Positions 1 through 7,621 of a stretch of 34,067 nucleotides of DNA are shown one piece after another (position 1 is the first letter of the stretch; each line of letters begins with the position of its first letter). Location of the stretch: NCBI GenBank assembly GCA_051655155.1, contig JBOFZL010000018.1, positions 1 through 34,067 on the forward strand, in the 5' to 3' direction. Under the pieces are notes generated by a model. The model was not told where the DNA came from. It saw nothing but the letters and a program-made list of their open reading frames with translations, and did no database searches. This stretch comes from JBOFZL01 sp051655155 (lineage in GTDB: Bacteria > Bacillota > Clostridia > Peptostreptococcales > Filifactoraceae). Made by a program: the position numbers and the translations under genes.

Positions 1-291
1 TTCGAGGCAGCTCGAAGAGATGTATCTAACTATTTAGAATATATTAGATATTTTTAAGCATGTCAATATCATCATTTGATAAGATGTCAATTTTAATATA
101 TTTAAAGTACTTTTTACTAAAAGCGCCCTTCGTACATTCTTCAAGCAGTGAAGCTATTATCTTCTTTTTGCCTTCGGTCAACGGACCAACTTTGTGTACA
201 TTTTTCTTTGCCATAAAAAAAGCCTCCTATGATATTTTTATTTTATCATAGAAAGCTTTTTTGTATTTTACAGACTTTTTTTCACAGTCTC
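1..291 (-). mobile_element. IS256-family internal-deletion derivative (left end outside the window)
   Basis: This stretch matches both ends of the larger element at 825-1776 with nearly all of the middle missing. The terminal inverted repeat is seen at 262-291 (minus strand begins GAGACTGTGAAAAAAAGTCT). The matching left end would lie about 50 bases before position 1. What remains of the transposase is its first 26 codons joined to the last few. The whole element would be about 345 bp, like a MITE: non-autonomous, but with both ends kept so that a related transposase could act on it. The comparison with the second copy is direct; mobility is inference. Confidence 0.8.
44..214 (-). pseudogene. 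IS256 transposase remnant: N-terminus fused out of frame to the C-terminal tail
   Basis: The reading frame starts MAKKNVHKVGPLTEGKKK and runs 26 codons into ASLLEE, the same start as the second copy. It then jumps to the DNA that encodes the transposase end (MYEGRF, stop at 117-119) in a shifted frame. It therefore reads through into 3' non-coding sequence and stops at 44-46, giving 56 codons. All catalytic DDE residues are gone. The Shine-Dalgarno site before the ATG is intact, so a short peptide could still be made. Function as a transposase is excluded. Confidence 0.8.
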
Positions 292-381
292 TAAATTTTA
301 TTGAAAATTATTCACATTAGTGATTTTTTGAATTATGAAATATCCTCAATTATAAAAATATCAATTAAGTCCATCTCTATA

Positions 382-699
382 TTACTTATCTTTATCTAAT
401 TTTAATGTTCTTAACTTTAGATAATCTTCTTTACCACTTGTCCAGTTCTTTAAATTTATTAATCTCTCACCATTATCGCCATGCTCTTTATCATTGTAAG
501 CATCTTGTAGTCTTTCGCATGGTAAATTTAAACAATGTCCACAATGATTATAGCCCTTATCAATTGAACATTTAGCAATTGAACATTCTCCCCAAAATGG
601 TTTACCTTTAGATTTTTGGCAACCTGGACAATTTGTTTTTTCTCTCCACTCGCAAACTCCACAATACGTACCACACATACCGATCATTTGTTTATCCAT
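382..699 (-). CDS. DUF3795 cysteine-rich protein
   Basis: The gene encodes a 105-residue protein of unknown function. It has a dense set of cysteines: CGTYCGVC near residues 9-16, CPGC near 24-27, then C39, C44 and a CGHC...C group near 53-61. This pattern is typical of DUF3795 and suggests metal or Fe-S binding, although no activity is established for the family. The N-terminal MIGMCGTYCGVC is the family's signature start. A good GAGGAGG Shine-Dalgarno site lies just before the ATG. A TTTACA-N17-TACAAT promoter sits upstream and abuts the end of the IS256 element at 825. The gene stands alone between two IS remnants. Confidence 0.75.
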   Translation of the reverse strand: MDKQMIGMCGTYCGVCEWREKTNCPGCQKSKGKPFWGECSIAKCSIDKGYNHCGHCLNLPCERLQDAYNDKEHGDNGERLINLKNWTSGKEDYLKLRTLKLDKDK

Positions 700-786
700 A
701 TATAGGCCTCCTCATTCTAATATAGATACATAATTATTAGATTATAAATAGAAATCTTATATAGTTGCATTAAAATGTATGTACCA

Positions 787-815
787 ATTGTAGCATTTAT
801 TTGAAATGGTGTAAA
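787..815 (-). promoter_or_regulatory. sigma-A-type promoter for the DUF3795 gene
   Basis: On the minus strand TTTACA (815-810) and TACAAT (792-787) are separated by 17 bases. The -35 box is only 9 bases from the IS256 end at 825, so the element sits directly against this promoter. Confidence 0.6.
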
Positions 816-824
816 TAAAAAACA

Positions 825-1776
825 GAGTGTGTGAAAAAAGTCTGTAATAGGCTTTTTATGATAAGATTTTAAATGTGAGGCAGCTCGAAGAGCTGTATCT
901 AATTATTTAGAATATATTAGATATTTTTAAGCATGTCAATATCATCCTTTGATAAGATGTCAATTTTAATATATTTAAAGTACTTTTTATTAAAAGCGCC
1001 CTTCGTACATAATTGAAAATTCCCCATAAACCTTACCCCGGTTTCTAAGCGGTTGGGTCCACTTTTTTGCAGCTTGTAGGGTTGCAAGATACAGTGATTT
1101 TAATAAGGCCTTATCACTTGGAAATACACTTCTTTACGCGTTTAATTTCTTGTAGGTACTATTAAAACTTTCTATTGCATTGGTTGCATATATTACCTTT
1201 CTTACATCTTTAGAAAACTTAAATATCGGTCTGATAACGTCCCAGTTCGTTTCCCAACTTTTCATAGCATTTGGATAATTATCATCCCATTTTGATTTAA
1301 TTTCCAAAAGTTGTTCATAACCTAACTCTGCATTTGGAGCATGATAGATTGTTTTTAAATCATTTGAGAAAGCTTTCATATCTTTACTAGCTACATACTT
1401 TAGCGTATTTCTCACTTTTTCTCCTATTTGGAGGCTTATTAATTCTTTGCATCCATCTTTGTTAATCCCTAATATTACATAGGCTGCAAGTTTCTTGATT
1501 ACATTCAGATTTTTCATAACCAAGATGATTGTCCATTTCTGATTCCATCATGCTTTTAATGGTTCATCCAAGCAGGTCTTTTAATGCCTCTTGAATGTCT
1601 TCAACGCTTTCGATATTGTACTCTTCAAGCAGTGAAGCTATTATCTTCTTTTTACCTTCGGTCAACGGACCTACTTTGTGTACATTTTTCTTTGCCATAA
1701 AAAAAGCCTCCTATGATATTTTTATTTTATCTATAGAAAGCTTTTTTGTAATTTACAGACTTTTTTTCACAGTCTC
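825..1776 (-). mobile_element. decayed IS256-family insertion sequence
   Basis: The element is bounded by inverted repeats: 825-848 reads GAGTGTGTGAAAAAAGTCTG and the complement of 1776-1753 reads GAGACTGTGAAAAAAAGTCT. At about 950 bp it is shorter than intact family members, which are about 1.3 kb. No 8-9 bp target duplication is visible: the flanks read AAAAAACA and GATTTATA. A short palindrome, CAGCTCGAAGAGCTG (881-895), lies beyond the transposase stop. The transposase inside is multiply broken, so the copy cannot move by itself. Confidence 0.85.
990..1698 (-). pseudogene. IS256-family (Mutator-type) transposase, degenerate
   Basis: Translating from the ATG at 1698 gives MAKKNVHKVGPLTEGKKK and then the family's N-terminal region. 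It is interrupted by a TGA (1564-1566) where the family usually has a second glycine before TIKSMM. After HLGYEKSE a deletion shifts the frame and removes the first part of the catalytic core. The reading resumes at VIKKLAAYVILGIN. A second deletion joins LISLQIGE to KVRNTLKYV. The ATNAIESFNSTYKKLN block is present, a stop follows it, and homology continues in the frame to YGEFSIMYEGRF. About half of the roughly 400-residue protein is missing. Comparison with the family is from memory of its conserved blocks. Confidence 0.85.
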
Positions 1777-1841
1777 GATTTATAATAAATTAAAAATTTA
1801 TTAAATTGAAATTTAGATTGGAATCCTTGGATGAAGAAGGA

Positions 1842-2345
1842 TTAGTTCGGGTAAATTCCTTTTAGTGTAAATTGAGCTAATATATGTCCATCCATTTTTT
1901 TGTAAAGATTATTCATATAGAATCCATTTTCTAAATCTAAGGTAGTGTCTAATGCATATACATGTAGCTCGTATAGGTGAGGAGCATCAGGAGGTGCCAT
2001 TCCTCCGTAGAAACTGGAAAGCTCCTTGCTTTGTTGTCCACCTTGCATACTTGTCCAACTATTTACCCCTTGGACAAAGTCTTTAGCAGTTTGACTTTCA
2101 TTTTCTTTCAATTCTGTTCTTGTGATATTAGCTGCTGTCCAGTGAATCCAAGAAAAGCCACCACTTACAGGAAAGGCATCTTTATCCTCTAGAACCAGTG
2201 CGAAAGAAACTGTGTTTTTAGGTGCAGCTTCTATTTTAAACGGTAGTGAATATGTGGGCATACCGCTTTCGTTAAATTGACTTCCGTGTTTACCAAATTT
2301 AAGGTCTATTTGACCATTAACTATACCTGTGCTTGTGATTAACAT
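1842..2345 (-). CDS. YbhB/YbcL-type phosphatidylethanolamine-binding protein (PEBP)
   Basis: The gene encodes a 167-residue cytoplasmic protein with no signal peptide. PEBP hallmarks are visible: a LVLEDKDAF-like strand near residue 51, GFSWIHW near 63-69, and YGGMAPPDAPHLYELHVYALD near 113-133, which holds the ligand-pocket histidine and the conserved PP-x-x-PH stretch. Bacterial members bind small anions or phospholipid head groups, and their physiological role is poorly known. The next gene on the same strand, upstream, is an HxlR regulator. The intergenic DNA carries a separate promoter and a small inverted repeat, so HxlR may control this gene (inference). The family call is firm; the function is open. 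Confidence 0.85.
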   Translation of the reverse strand: MLITSTGIVNGQIDLKFGKHGSQFNESGMPTYSLPFKIEAAPKNTVSFALVLEDKDAFPVSGGFSWIHWTAANITRTELKENESQTAKDFVQGVNSWTSMQGGQQSKELSSFYGGMAPPDAPHLYELHVYALDTTLDLENGFYMNNLYKKMDGHILAQFTLKGIYPN

Positions 2346-2402
2346 AAACTTACCTCCGTATTTTAGTATAAATTATTGGATATTGATATCCTAATTAGCT
2401 TA

Positions 2403-2430
2403 ATTATAACAATTAAAATTTATTTGTAAA
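2403..2430 (-). promoter_or_regulatory. promoter of the PEBP gene
   Basis: On the minus strand TTTACA (2430-2425), 16 bases and TATAAT (2408-2403) are present, with a TG two bases before the -10 box (extended -10). Just upstream, 2437-2450 reads ACTT-TTTTGT-AAGT, a small inverted repeat that could be an operator for the adjacent HxlR protein. Confidence 0.55.
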
Positions 2431-2453
2431 TTACCCACTTTTTTGTAAGTATA

Positions 2454-2813
2454 TTATATTAATCCTTTTTCTTTTAGAACATCTTCCATATGGTTTTGAA
2501 ACATAAAATCTATACCAAGTTCTTGCATTATAGTTAATGCTCTTAGAATTTTGACACCCCTTTCTTCAGTAAGAAAATATTCTACTTTTAGAGGGTAACC
2601 TTCAAAAATTTTTTTATCTACTAATCCATACTCCATAAGTTCTTTTAAGTGTTCCAAAAGCATTTTTTGAGTTATCCCTTCAATGTCGTTTTCTAATTTA
2701 GAAAGAGATGTATTACCAAGGCGTAGTCGCCAAAGTATTATTGGTTTCCACTTGCCTTTTATCATATCGTGAGTGAGTTCTAGTGGACAGGTGTAAAGTT
2801 CTCTTAATTTCAT
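2454..2813 (-). CDS. HxlR-family winged-helix transcriptional regulator
   Basis: The 119-residue protein starts MKLRELYTCPLELTHDMIKGKWKP. It carries the family's diagnostic single cysteine before the first helix (C9) and the GKWKPIILWRL motif. The wing and helix region follows: GITQKMLLEHLKELMEYGLV and then the VEYFLTEERG wing. Size is normal for the family. HxlR proteins are dimeric DNA-binding regulators, and several (such as YodB and HypR) sense electrophiles or disulfide stress through this cysteine. The ATG follows an AAGGAGGT Shine-Dalgarno site. It probably regulates itself and the neighbouring PEBP gene (inference from position). Confidence 0.9.
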   Translation of the reverse strand: MKLRELYTCPLELTHDMIKGKWKPIILWRLRLGNTSLSKLENDIEGITQKMLLEHLKELMEYGLVDKKIFEGYPLKVEYFLTEERGVKILRALTIMQELGIDFMFQNHMEDVLKEKGLI

Positions 2814-2895
2814 ATTTATACCTCCTTACTTTATAAAATTATTTTAACATAAATTATAATTATATAAAATAAGGAGGTGAATATTGCTTTTAATA

Positions 2896-5499
2896 TCACT
2901 TATTTTCTACTATTGCAACTAATTGTTCACCATTGACATCTATTTTAATAGTGGAATAAATAGGTATATCGCCTTTGATTATCATTTTACTTATAAGGGT
3001 TTCAATTTTACTTTGGATGTATCTTTTCAAAGGTCTTGCTCCGTATATAGGATCGTAGGCTTCTTTTATAATCAACTCTTTAGCGATATCTGTTATAAAC
3101 AAATCCAATTGAATGTCTAATAGCCTTGTTCTAAGTTTTTGAATTTGAAGATCAATTATCTTAGTTACTTCTTCTTTTAGTAATGGAGAGAAGAAGATTA
3201 TTTCATCCAACCTATTTAGAAATTCAGGTCTAAAGTTCATTTTTAATAAATTTTCTACATTTTCTTTGGCTGTGTCAGTAACAATGCCATCAGTGTTTAT
3301 AGAATCTAATAAAAATTCACTGCCTAAATTAGATGTCATTATAATTATTGTATTTTTAAAATCTACAGTTTTACCTTGTGAGTCGGTTATTCTTCCATCA
3401 TCTAACACTTGCAGCAATATATTAAATACGTCATGATGTGCCTTTTCTATCTCATCAAAAAGTATTACACTGTAAGGTCTTCTTCTTACTGCTTCTGTAA
3501 GTTGTCCACCTTCTTCATAGCCAACATATCCTGGAGGAGCTCCTACAAGTCTGGCAACAGAGTGCTTTTCCATATATTCACTCATGTCTAATCTTATTAT
3601 ATTTTCTTCTTTATCAAAGAGATTTTCTGCCAATGCTTTTGCTAACTCAGTTTTACCTACGCCTGTAGGTCCTAAGAATAAAAATGAGCCGATAGGTCTA
3701 TTAGGGTCTGATATACCTGCACGAGAACGAATTATTGCTTCTGTGACTTTGGTTACAGCCTCGTCTTGCCCTATAACTCTGTTATGAAGAAGTTCATCAA
3801 GATGCAAAACTTTTTCACGTTCTCCTTCAAGAAGTTTAGTTACAGGAATGCCTGTCCAACGAGCAACTATTTTGGCAATTTCATCTTCTGTTACAGTATC
3901 TCTTAATAGAGTGAATTCTTCTTTTTTTTCATTGGCTTCTGCTGTAGAGATTTCTTCTTGAAGTTTAGGTAAACGTCCATACCTAAGCTCAGCTAATTTT
4001 GCAAGGTCATAGTTATGTTCGGCAACTTCCATCTCTTTATTTAATAAATCTAACTCAGATTTAAGGTTCTGAATTTTAATTATTGTTGACTTTTCTTCTT
4101 CCCACTTTGTTTTCATTTTATGAAGTTCATCTCGTAATTTATCTAACTCTTTATTCGTTTCCTTAAGCTTTTCTTGAGATAGCTTATCTTTCTCATGTTT
4201 TAGAGAAGCTTCTTCTATTTCTAATTGCATAATTTTTCTGGATGCTATATCAAGTTCTGTAGGCATTGAATCTATTTCTGTTCGGATCATAGCACAGGCC
4301 TCATCTACTAAATCTATAGCCTTGTCAGGTAGGAACCTATCTGATATATATCTGTCTGAAAGTTTTGAAGCGGCTATTATAGCACTGTCTTTAATGGTAA
4401 CTCCATGAAATAGTTCATACCTATCTTTAAGACCTCTAAGGATGGAAATAGTATCTTCAACATTAGGTTCATTTGCTAAAACTGTTTGGAAACGTCTTTC
4501 AAGGGCGGCATCTTTTTCAATATACTTTCGATATTCATCAAGGGTGGTTGCACCTATACAGTGAAGTTCTCCTCGTGCTAACATAGGTTTAAGAAGGTTT
4601 CCTGCATCCATGGCTCCTTCAGATTTACCTGCTCCTACGATATTATGAATCTCATCAATGAAGAGTATTATATCTCCTTCAGAGTCCTTAACTTCATTAA
4701 GCACAGCCTTTAGTCTTTCTTCAAACTCTCCACGATACTTAGCTCCTGCTATTAACGAACCCATATCCAAGGCAAATATGGTTTTTTCTTTTAGGCTCTC
4801 AGGTACATCGCCTTTTACTATTCTAAGAGCTAATCCCTCAACTATAGCAGTTTTACCAACTCCTGGTTCTCCAATTAGTACGGGATTATTCTTAGTTTTA
4901 CGAGAAAGAATTCTTATAAGATTTCTTATCTCACTGTCCCTACCGATTATTGGATCAAGTTTTTGACTTCTAGCTTTTTCAACTAAATCATAGCCATATT
5001 TGTTAAGTGCTTCATATAAGTCTTCAGGACTGTTGCTAGTGACTCTGGCGTTTTTTCTAATCTTTTGGAGAAGTTCTAAAAATTTAGATTTATCAATATT
5101 GAGCTCAGTGAATATTTGAGTTGTGTTTTCTGTAGGTCTATCATAGAAACCTAACATCATATGTTCTACAGAAACGTATTCGTCTTTCATATCCTTTGCA
5201 ATTTTTTCGGCATGATTAAGAATTTTTTCCATTGCCATAGAAATGTAGACCTTATCCATGTCACGTCCAGAACCAGTAACTTTAGGTATTTTCCTCATAG
5301 AAGCTTCTGTTAAAGTTATAGCTGTATCTATGTTAATTTTACCTTTCTTATATATTCTTGGAATAAGACCTTCCTCTTGAGTTAGAAGAGCATAGAGTAA
5401 ATGGATTGGCTCTATCTGTGTATTACTGTAATTTATGGCAATTTGTTGAGCCACATTAATAGCTTCAATAGATTTTTGAGTTAAATTTTGCGTATTCAT
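2896..5499 (-). CDS. clpB: ATP-dependent disaggregase ClpB
   Basis: The 867-residue protein is a hexameric AAA+ chaperone that extracts polypeptides from aggregates together with DnaK. The order is an N-domain (about 1-145), first ATPase with GEPGVGKT and FIDEIHNIVGAG, a long charged coiled-coil middle domain (about 410-525), and second ATPase with GPTGVGKTELA, VILFDEIEKAHHDVFN and the sensor-2 motif YGARPLKR near the end. The middle domain is the long ClpB type rather than the short ClpC type. It lies 13 bases after the RHH-like gene upstream and has its own Shine-Dalgarno site, so the two are probably one transcript. I see no CIRCE element and no CtsR-type heptamer repeat upstream, so its heat-shock control may be unusual. 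Confidence 0.97.
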   Translation of the reverse strand: MNTQNLTQKSIEAINVAQQIAINYSNTQIEPIHLLYALLTQEEGLIPRIYKKGKINIDTAITLTEASMRKIPKVTGSGRDMDKVYISMAMEKILNHAEKIAKDMKDEYVSVEHMMLGFYDRPTENTTQIFTELNIDKSKFLELLQKIRKNARVTSNSPEDLYEALNKYGYDLVEKARSQKLDPIIGRDSEIRNLIRILSRKTKNNPVLIGEPGVGKTAIVEGLALRIVKGDVPESLKEKTIFALDMGSLIAGAKYRGEFEERLKAVLNEVKDSEGDIILFIDEIHNIVGAGKSEGAMDAGNLLKPMLARGELHCIGATTLDEYRKYIEKDAALERRFQTVLANEPNVEDTISILRGLKDRYELFHGVTIKDSAIIAASKLSDRYISDRFLPDKAIDLVDEACAMIRTEIDSMPTELDIASRKIMQLEIEEASLKHEKDKLSQEKLKETNKELDKLRDELHKMKTKWEEEKSTIIKIQNLKSELDLLNKEMEVAEHNYDLAKLAELRYGRLPKLQEEISTAEANEKKEEFTLLRDTVTEDEIAKIVARWTGIPVTKLLEGEREKVLHLDELLHNRVIGQDEAVTKVTEAIIRSRAGISDPNRPIGSFLFLGPTGVGKTELAKALAENLFDKEENIIRLDMSEYMEKHSVARLVGAPPGYVGYEEGGQLTEAVRRRPYSVILFDEIEKAHHDVFNILLQVLDDGRITDSQGKTVDFKNTIIIMTSNLGSEFLLDSINTDGIVTDTAKENVENLLKMNFRPEFLNRLDEIIFFSPLLKEEVTKIIDLQIQKLRTRLLDIQLDLFITDIAKELIIKEAYDPIYGARPLKRYIQSKIETLISKMIIKGDIPIYSTIKIDVNGEQLVAIVENK

Positions 5500-5512
5500 T
5501 CATATCACCTCA

Positions 5513-6163
5513 TTATATTAATTTTTCGTTTTTTTCTAAATAAGATATATAGTATTTCTCGATATCTTTAAGATTAAACCTATCGAAGTAGGTTTTAAGT
5601 GCAGCGTCAAAGGTTCTGATATAATTTGCTATAGTCTTGCTTAAGATATCACTGTTAAGGGACAGGTTATCATGACAGATGAAAGTTCTATTAAGTCGAC
5701 CTTCTCCTATTAGATATTCAAGTTCATGTTTAGGAAACATTCGTCCTAGATACTTTTCTTCCACAGCTATCCATACTCTAAAAAATTCATCTAACAGTTT
5801 GAGAAGTTCATTGCTTTGGGTTCTAAAATTTATTTTTAAAACTCCGATTTCACGTCCTTGAGCCTTGTTAAATTCTACTGTGTATTTTATTGTGGGTCTA
5901 TACTTATAACTAAGAGAACTTTTTATGTTAATAGATTGATCTGAGGGAAGCTTTTGAACCTGAAAAGTATTCATATCATGAATAATATCAGTGATTTTTT
6001 CTACTATTTCTCGTACTCGCATTTCTGGAGTGGTAAAAGAAAGATATTCAGCAAGAATTTGATTAATCATATTGGACCGATTTGTATTATTTGTATAGGC
6101 TAGTTTATCCACTTTGACGATTAAGTCATCCATAAGCATTAAACTATACATACTTTTTTTCAT
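5513..6163 (-). CDS. uncharacterised protein with ribbon-helix-helix-like N-terminus, co-transcribed with clpB
   Basis: I do not recognise the full protein (216 residues). The first 45 residues, MKKSMYSLMLMDDLIVKVDK followed by NRSNMINQILAEYLSF, read like a CopG/MetJ-type ribbon-helix-helix: a short strand, then two helices with a conserved-type asparagine-rich turn. The remaining 170 residues have mixed helix and strand character, no membrane segment and no cysteine motif. The ATG at 6163 is preferred because AGGTGA lies 5 bases before it; a GTG at 6172 is the alternative. It has a near-consensus promoter with a leader of only about 12 bases. Being the first gene before clpB makes it a candidate regulator of, or adaptor for, ClpB (inference). 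Confidence 0.65.
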   Translation of the reverse strand: MKKSMYSLMLMDDLIVKVDKLAYTNNTNRSNMINQILAEYLSFTTPEMRVREIVEKITDIIHDMNTFQVQKLPSDQSINIKSSLSYKYRPTIKYTVEFNKAQGREIGVLKINFRTQSNELLKLLDEFFRVWIAVEEKYLGRMFPKHELEYLIGEGRLNRTFICHDNLSLNSDILSKTIANYIRTFDAALKTYFDRFNLKDIEKYYISYLEKNEKLI

Positions 6164-6181
6164 TTTTATCACCTCGAAAGT

Positions 6182-6230
6182 ATTGTAAAATGATTTATGT
6201 AATTTGTCAATATATTTATATAAATTTATA
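6182..6230 (-). promoter_or_regulatory. promoter and palindrome upstream of the RHH-clpB unit
   Basis: On the minus strand TTGACA (6210-6205), 17 bases and TACAAT (6187-6182) are present. A perfect 12-base palindrome TATAAATTTATA (6219-6230) lies just upstream of the -35 box. It is a possible operator for the RHH-like first gene, though AT-rich palindromes can occur by chance. No CIRCE or CtsR box is visible between here and 6300. Confidence 0.6.
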
Positions 6231-6299
6231 AACGAAAATTCTTGGTAAAAAATTTATATTGTGTTTGAAAAATGAAGGCGGAATTTTTTGAAAACAATC

Positions 6300-6328
6300 T
6301 TGACAATAAAGGTAAAGGATTGTATTAT
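6300..6328 (+). promoter_or_regulatory. strong promoter upstream of the selD leader or small RNA
   Basis: TTGACA (6300-6305), a 17-base spacer and TATTAT (6323-6328) give a near-consensus sigma-A promoter on the plus strand. It diverges from the clpB-unit promoter. Transcription should begin near 6335, about 210 bases before the selD ATG and ahead of a complete terminator. Confidence 0.7.
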
Positions 6329-6334
6329 AGAATA

Positions 6335-6445
6335 TATCAATAAGTTTATTATCTTCGTTAGGGAATAGATATATTTCTTAAGACCTAACATTATAGATAC
6401 GCTATAACAAAAAAGAGACTTCCTCCCAAGTCTCTTTTTTGTTAT
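6335..6445 (+). ncRNA. candidate small RNA or attenuated leader upstream of selD
   Basis: Between the promoter at 6300-6328 and selD lies a folded stretch with no reading frame. One stem is GTTAGG (6357-6362) with CCTAAC (6384-6389). Another is TTATAG (6391-6396) with CTATAA (6402-6407). The last is an 18-bp hairpin, arms 6404-6421 and 6428-6445, whose 3' arm contains a six-U run typical of intrinsic terminators. The second stem shares bases with the foot of the terminator, so the two compete. The terminator loop is CCTCCC, which is complementary to Shine-Dalgarno sequences. It is either a trans-acting RNA of about 110 nt or a control element for the sel genes. I cannot match it to a known family. 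Confidence 0.5.
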
Positions 6446-6543
6446 CTAAAATCTTTAATATATTAAAAAACTTATATAATACACTCGAACTATATGATAA
6501 AATAAAACGTAAAAGAATAAAGTGAAAAAGGGATGTGTTGAGG

Positions 6544-7599
6544 ATGAATGTTTTGTTTGATGAAAAAAAAAGAAGATTAACTGATATGTCAACATCTGCA
6601 GGTTGAGCGTCAAAAATAGGGCCAAAGGATTTGGCGGATGTATTATCAGTTATACCTAAAATATATAATGAAAACCTTCTCGTAGGCTTAGAAACTTCGG
6701 ATGATGCAGCGGTATATAAGCTTAATGAGGGACAGGCGATAATAAATACTCTAGATTTTTTCCCACCTATGGTAGATGATCCGTATGTATACGGAAAGAT
6801 TGCTGCAGCTAATGCGCTATCAGATATATACGCAATGGGGGGAAGACCTTTAATTGCCATGAATATAGTATGTTTTCCAAGCTGTGAAGATATGGGAATT
6901 TTAAGAGAGATTCTTCGTGGTGGTTATGAGAAGGTGGCAGAATCAGGAGCCTTGTTGGTGGGAGGACATACAGTGGACGATAAAGAACCGAAATATGGAC
7001 TTTCAGTTACAGGGATAGTTAAACCTGATGGGGTCAAAGCCAATTGTGATTGTAAGTTAGGAGATGTTTTAGTGTTAACTAAACCTATTGGGGTGGGAGT
7101 ATTTAATATGGCATTAAAAGCAAATTTACTTACTCAAGAGCAGTATAACCAAGGTGTAAAGAGCATGGAGCAACTTAATAAGTACGCTGCTGAAGCTTTT
7201 GATGGAATTGAAATTAATGGAGTAACAGACGTTACAGGATTTGGTCTTTTAGGTCATGCTTTGGAAATGGTCAAACCAACGGGTTTAACAGCAATAATTG
7301 ACAGTAAGAAAGTTCCGATACTAGATGGAATGAAAGAGTTTGCGACTATGGGTATCATTCCTTCGGGAATGTATAAGAATATAGATTATATTTCTCCTGA
7401 TGTATCCATGGGAGACAGTGTTGATAGAGCTATTCAAGACCTGTTATATGATCCGGTAACATCCGGGGGGTTACTTGTGAGCCTTCCAAAAGAAGAAGCC
7501 GCAAAATATGTGGATGCACTTAAAGCTAAAGGTACTATGGCATATTCAATAATAGGATATATTGCGGAAAAAGAAGAAAGTTATATAAAAGTTATATAA
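6544..7599 (+). CDS. selD: selenide, water dikinase SelD, selenocysteine-containing (UGA at 6604-6606)
   Basis: SelD makes selenophosphate from selenide and ATP, the selenium donor for Sec-tRNA synthesis. The gene reads from ATG 6544 (351 residues) through an in-frame TGA at codon 21. The context TSAG-U-ASKIGPKDL aligns with the catalytic Cys/Sec of the family. Downstream are the ATP-binding segments DDAAVYKL, ALSDIYAMGGRPL, LLVGGHT and TDVTGFGLLGHALEM, so residues 30-351 are a normal SelD. Calling the gene only from the TTG at 6631 would lose the active site. The ATG follows TTGAGGA. selA follows after 22 bases. The self-dependence (SelD needs Sec to be made) is known in several anaerobes. 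Confidence 0.95.
6604..6635 (+). promoter_or_regulatory. bacterial SECIS-type hairpin in selD
   Basis: The TGA at 6604-6606 is followed 14 bases later by a perfect 6-bp stem, GCCAAA (6621-6626) and TTTGGC (6630-6635), with loop GGA. Distance and size fit a bacterial selenocysteine insertion element, which lies within the coding region and binds SelB. The real apical loop may open wider (AGGAU). The hairpin is seen; SelB binding is inferred. Confidence 0.7.
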
Positions 7600-7621
7600 A
7601 ACTACATTTTAGGAGGGGTTT

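Noticed and set aside
60..251. Plus-strand open frame of 63 codons over the IS remnant, repeated at 1595-1804
   Set aside because: It is the antisense of the transposase start and terminal repeat; both copies arise from the same IS DNA.
881..895. CAGCTCGAAGAGCTG palindrome as a regulator site
   Set aside because: It lies inside the IS element beyond the transposase stop and is partly preserved in the other copy (5-16), so it belongs to the element.
1564..1566. In-frame TGA in the IS256 transposase as a possible selenocysteine codon
   Set aside because: The element has further deletions and stops, the family has Gly there, and no hairpin like the selD one follows. It is a nonsense mutation in a pseudogene.
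4658..4966. Plus-strand frame of 102 codons inside clpB
   Set aside because: Antisense shadow of the first ATPase domain; low-complexity leucine/serine-rich translation.
6402..6860. Minus-strand open frame of 152 codons overlapping selD and its leader
   Set aside because: It runs antisense to the Sec codon region and terminator, has no Shine-Dalgarno site and no known motif.
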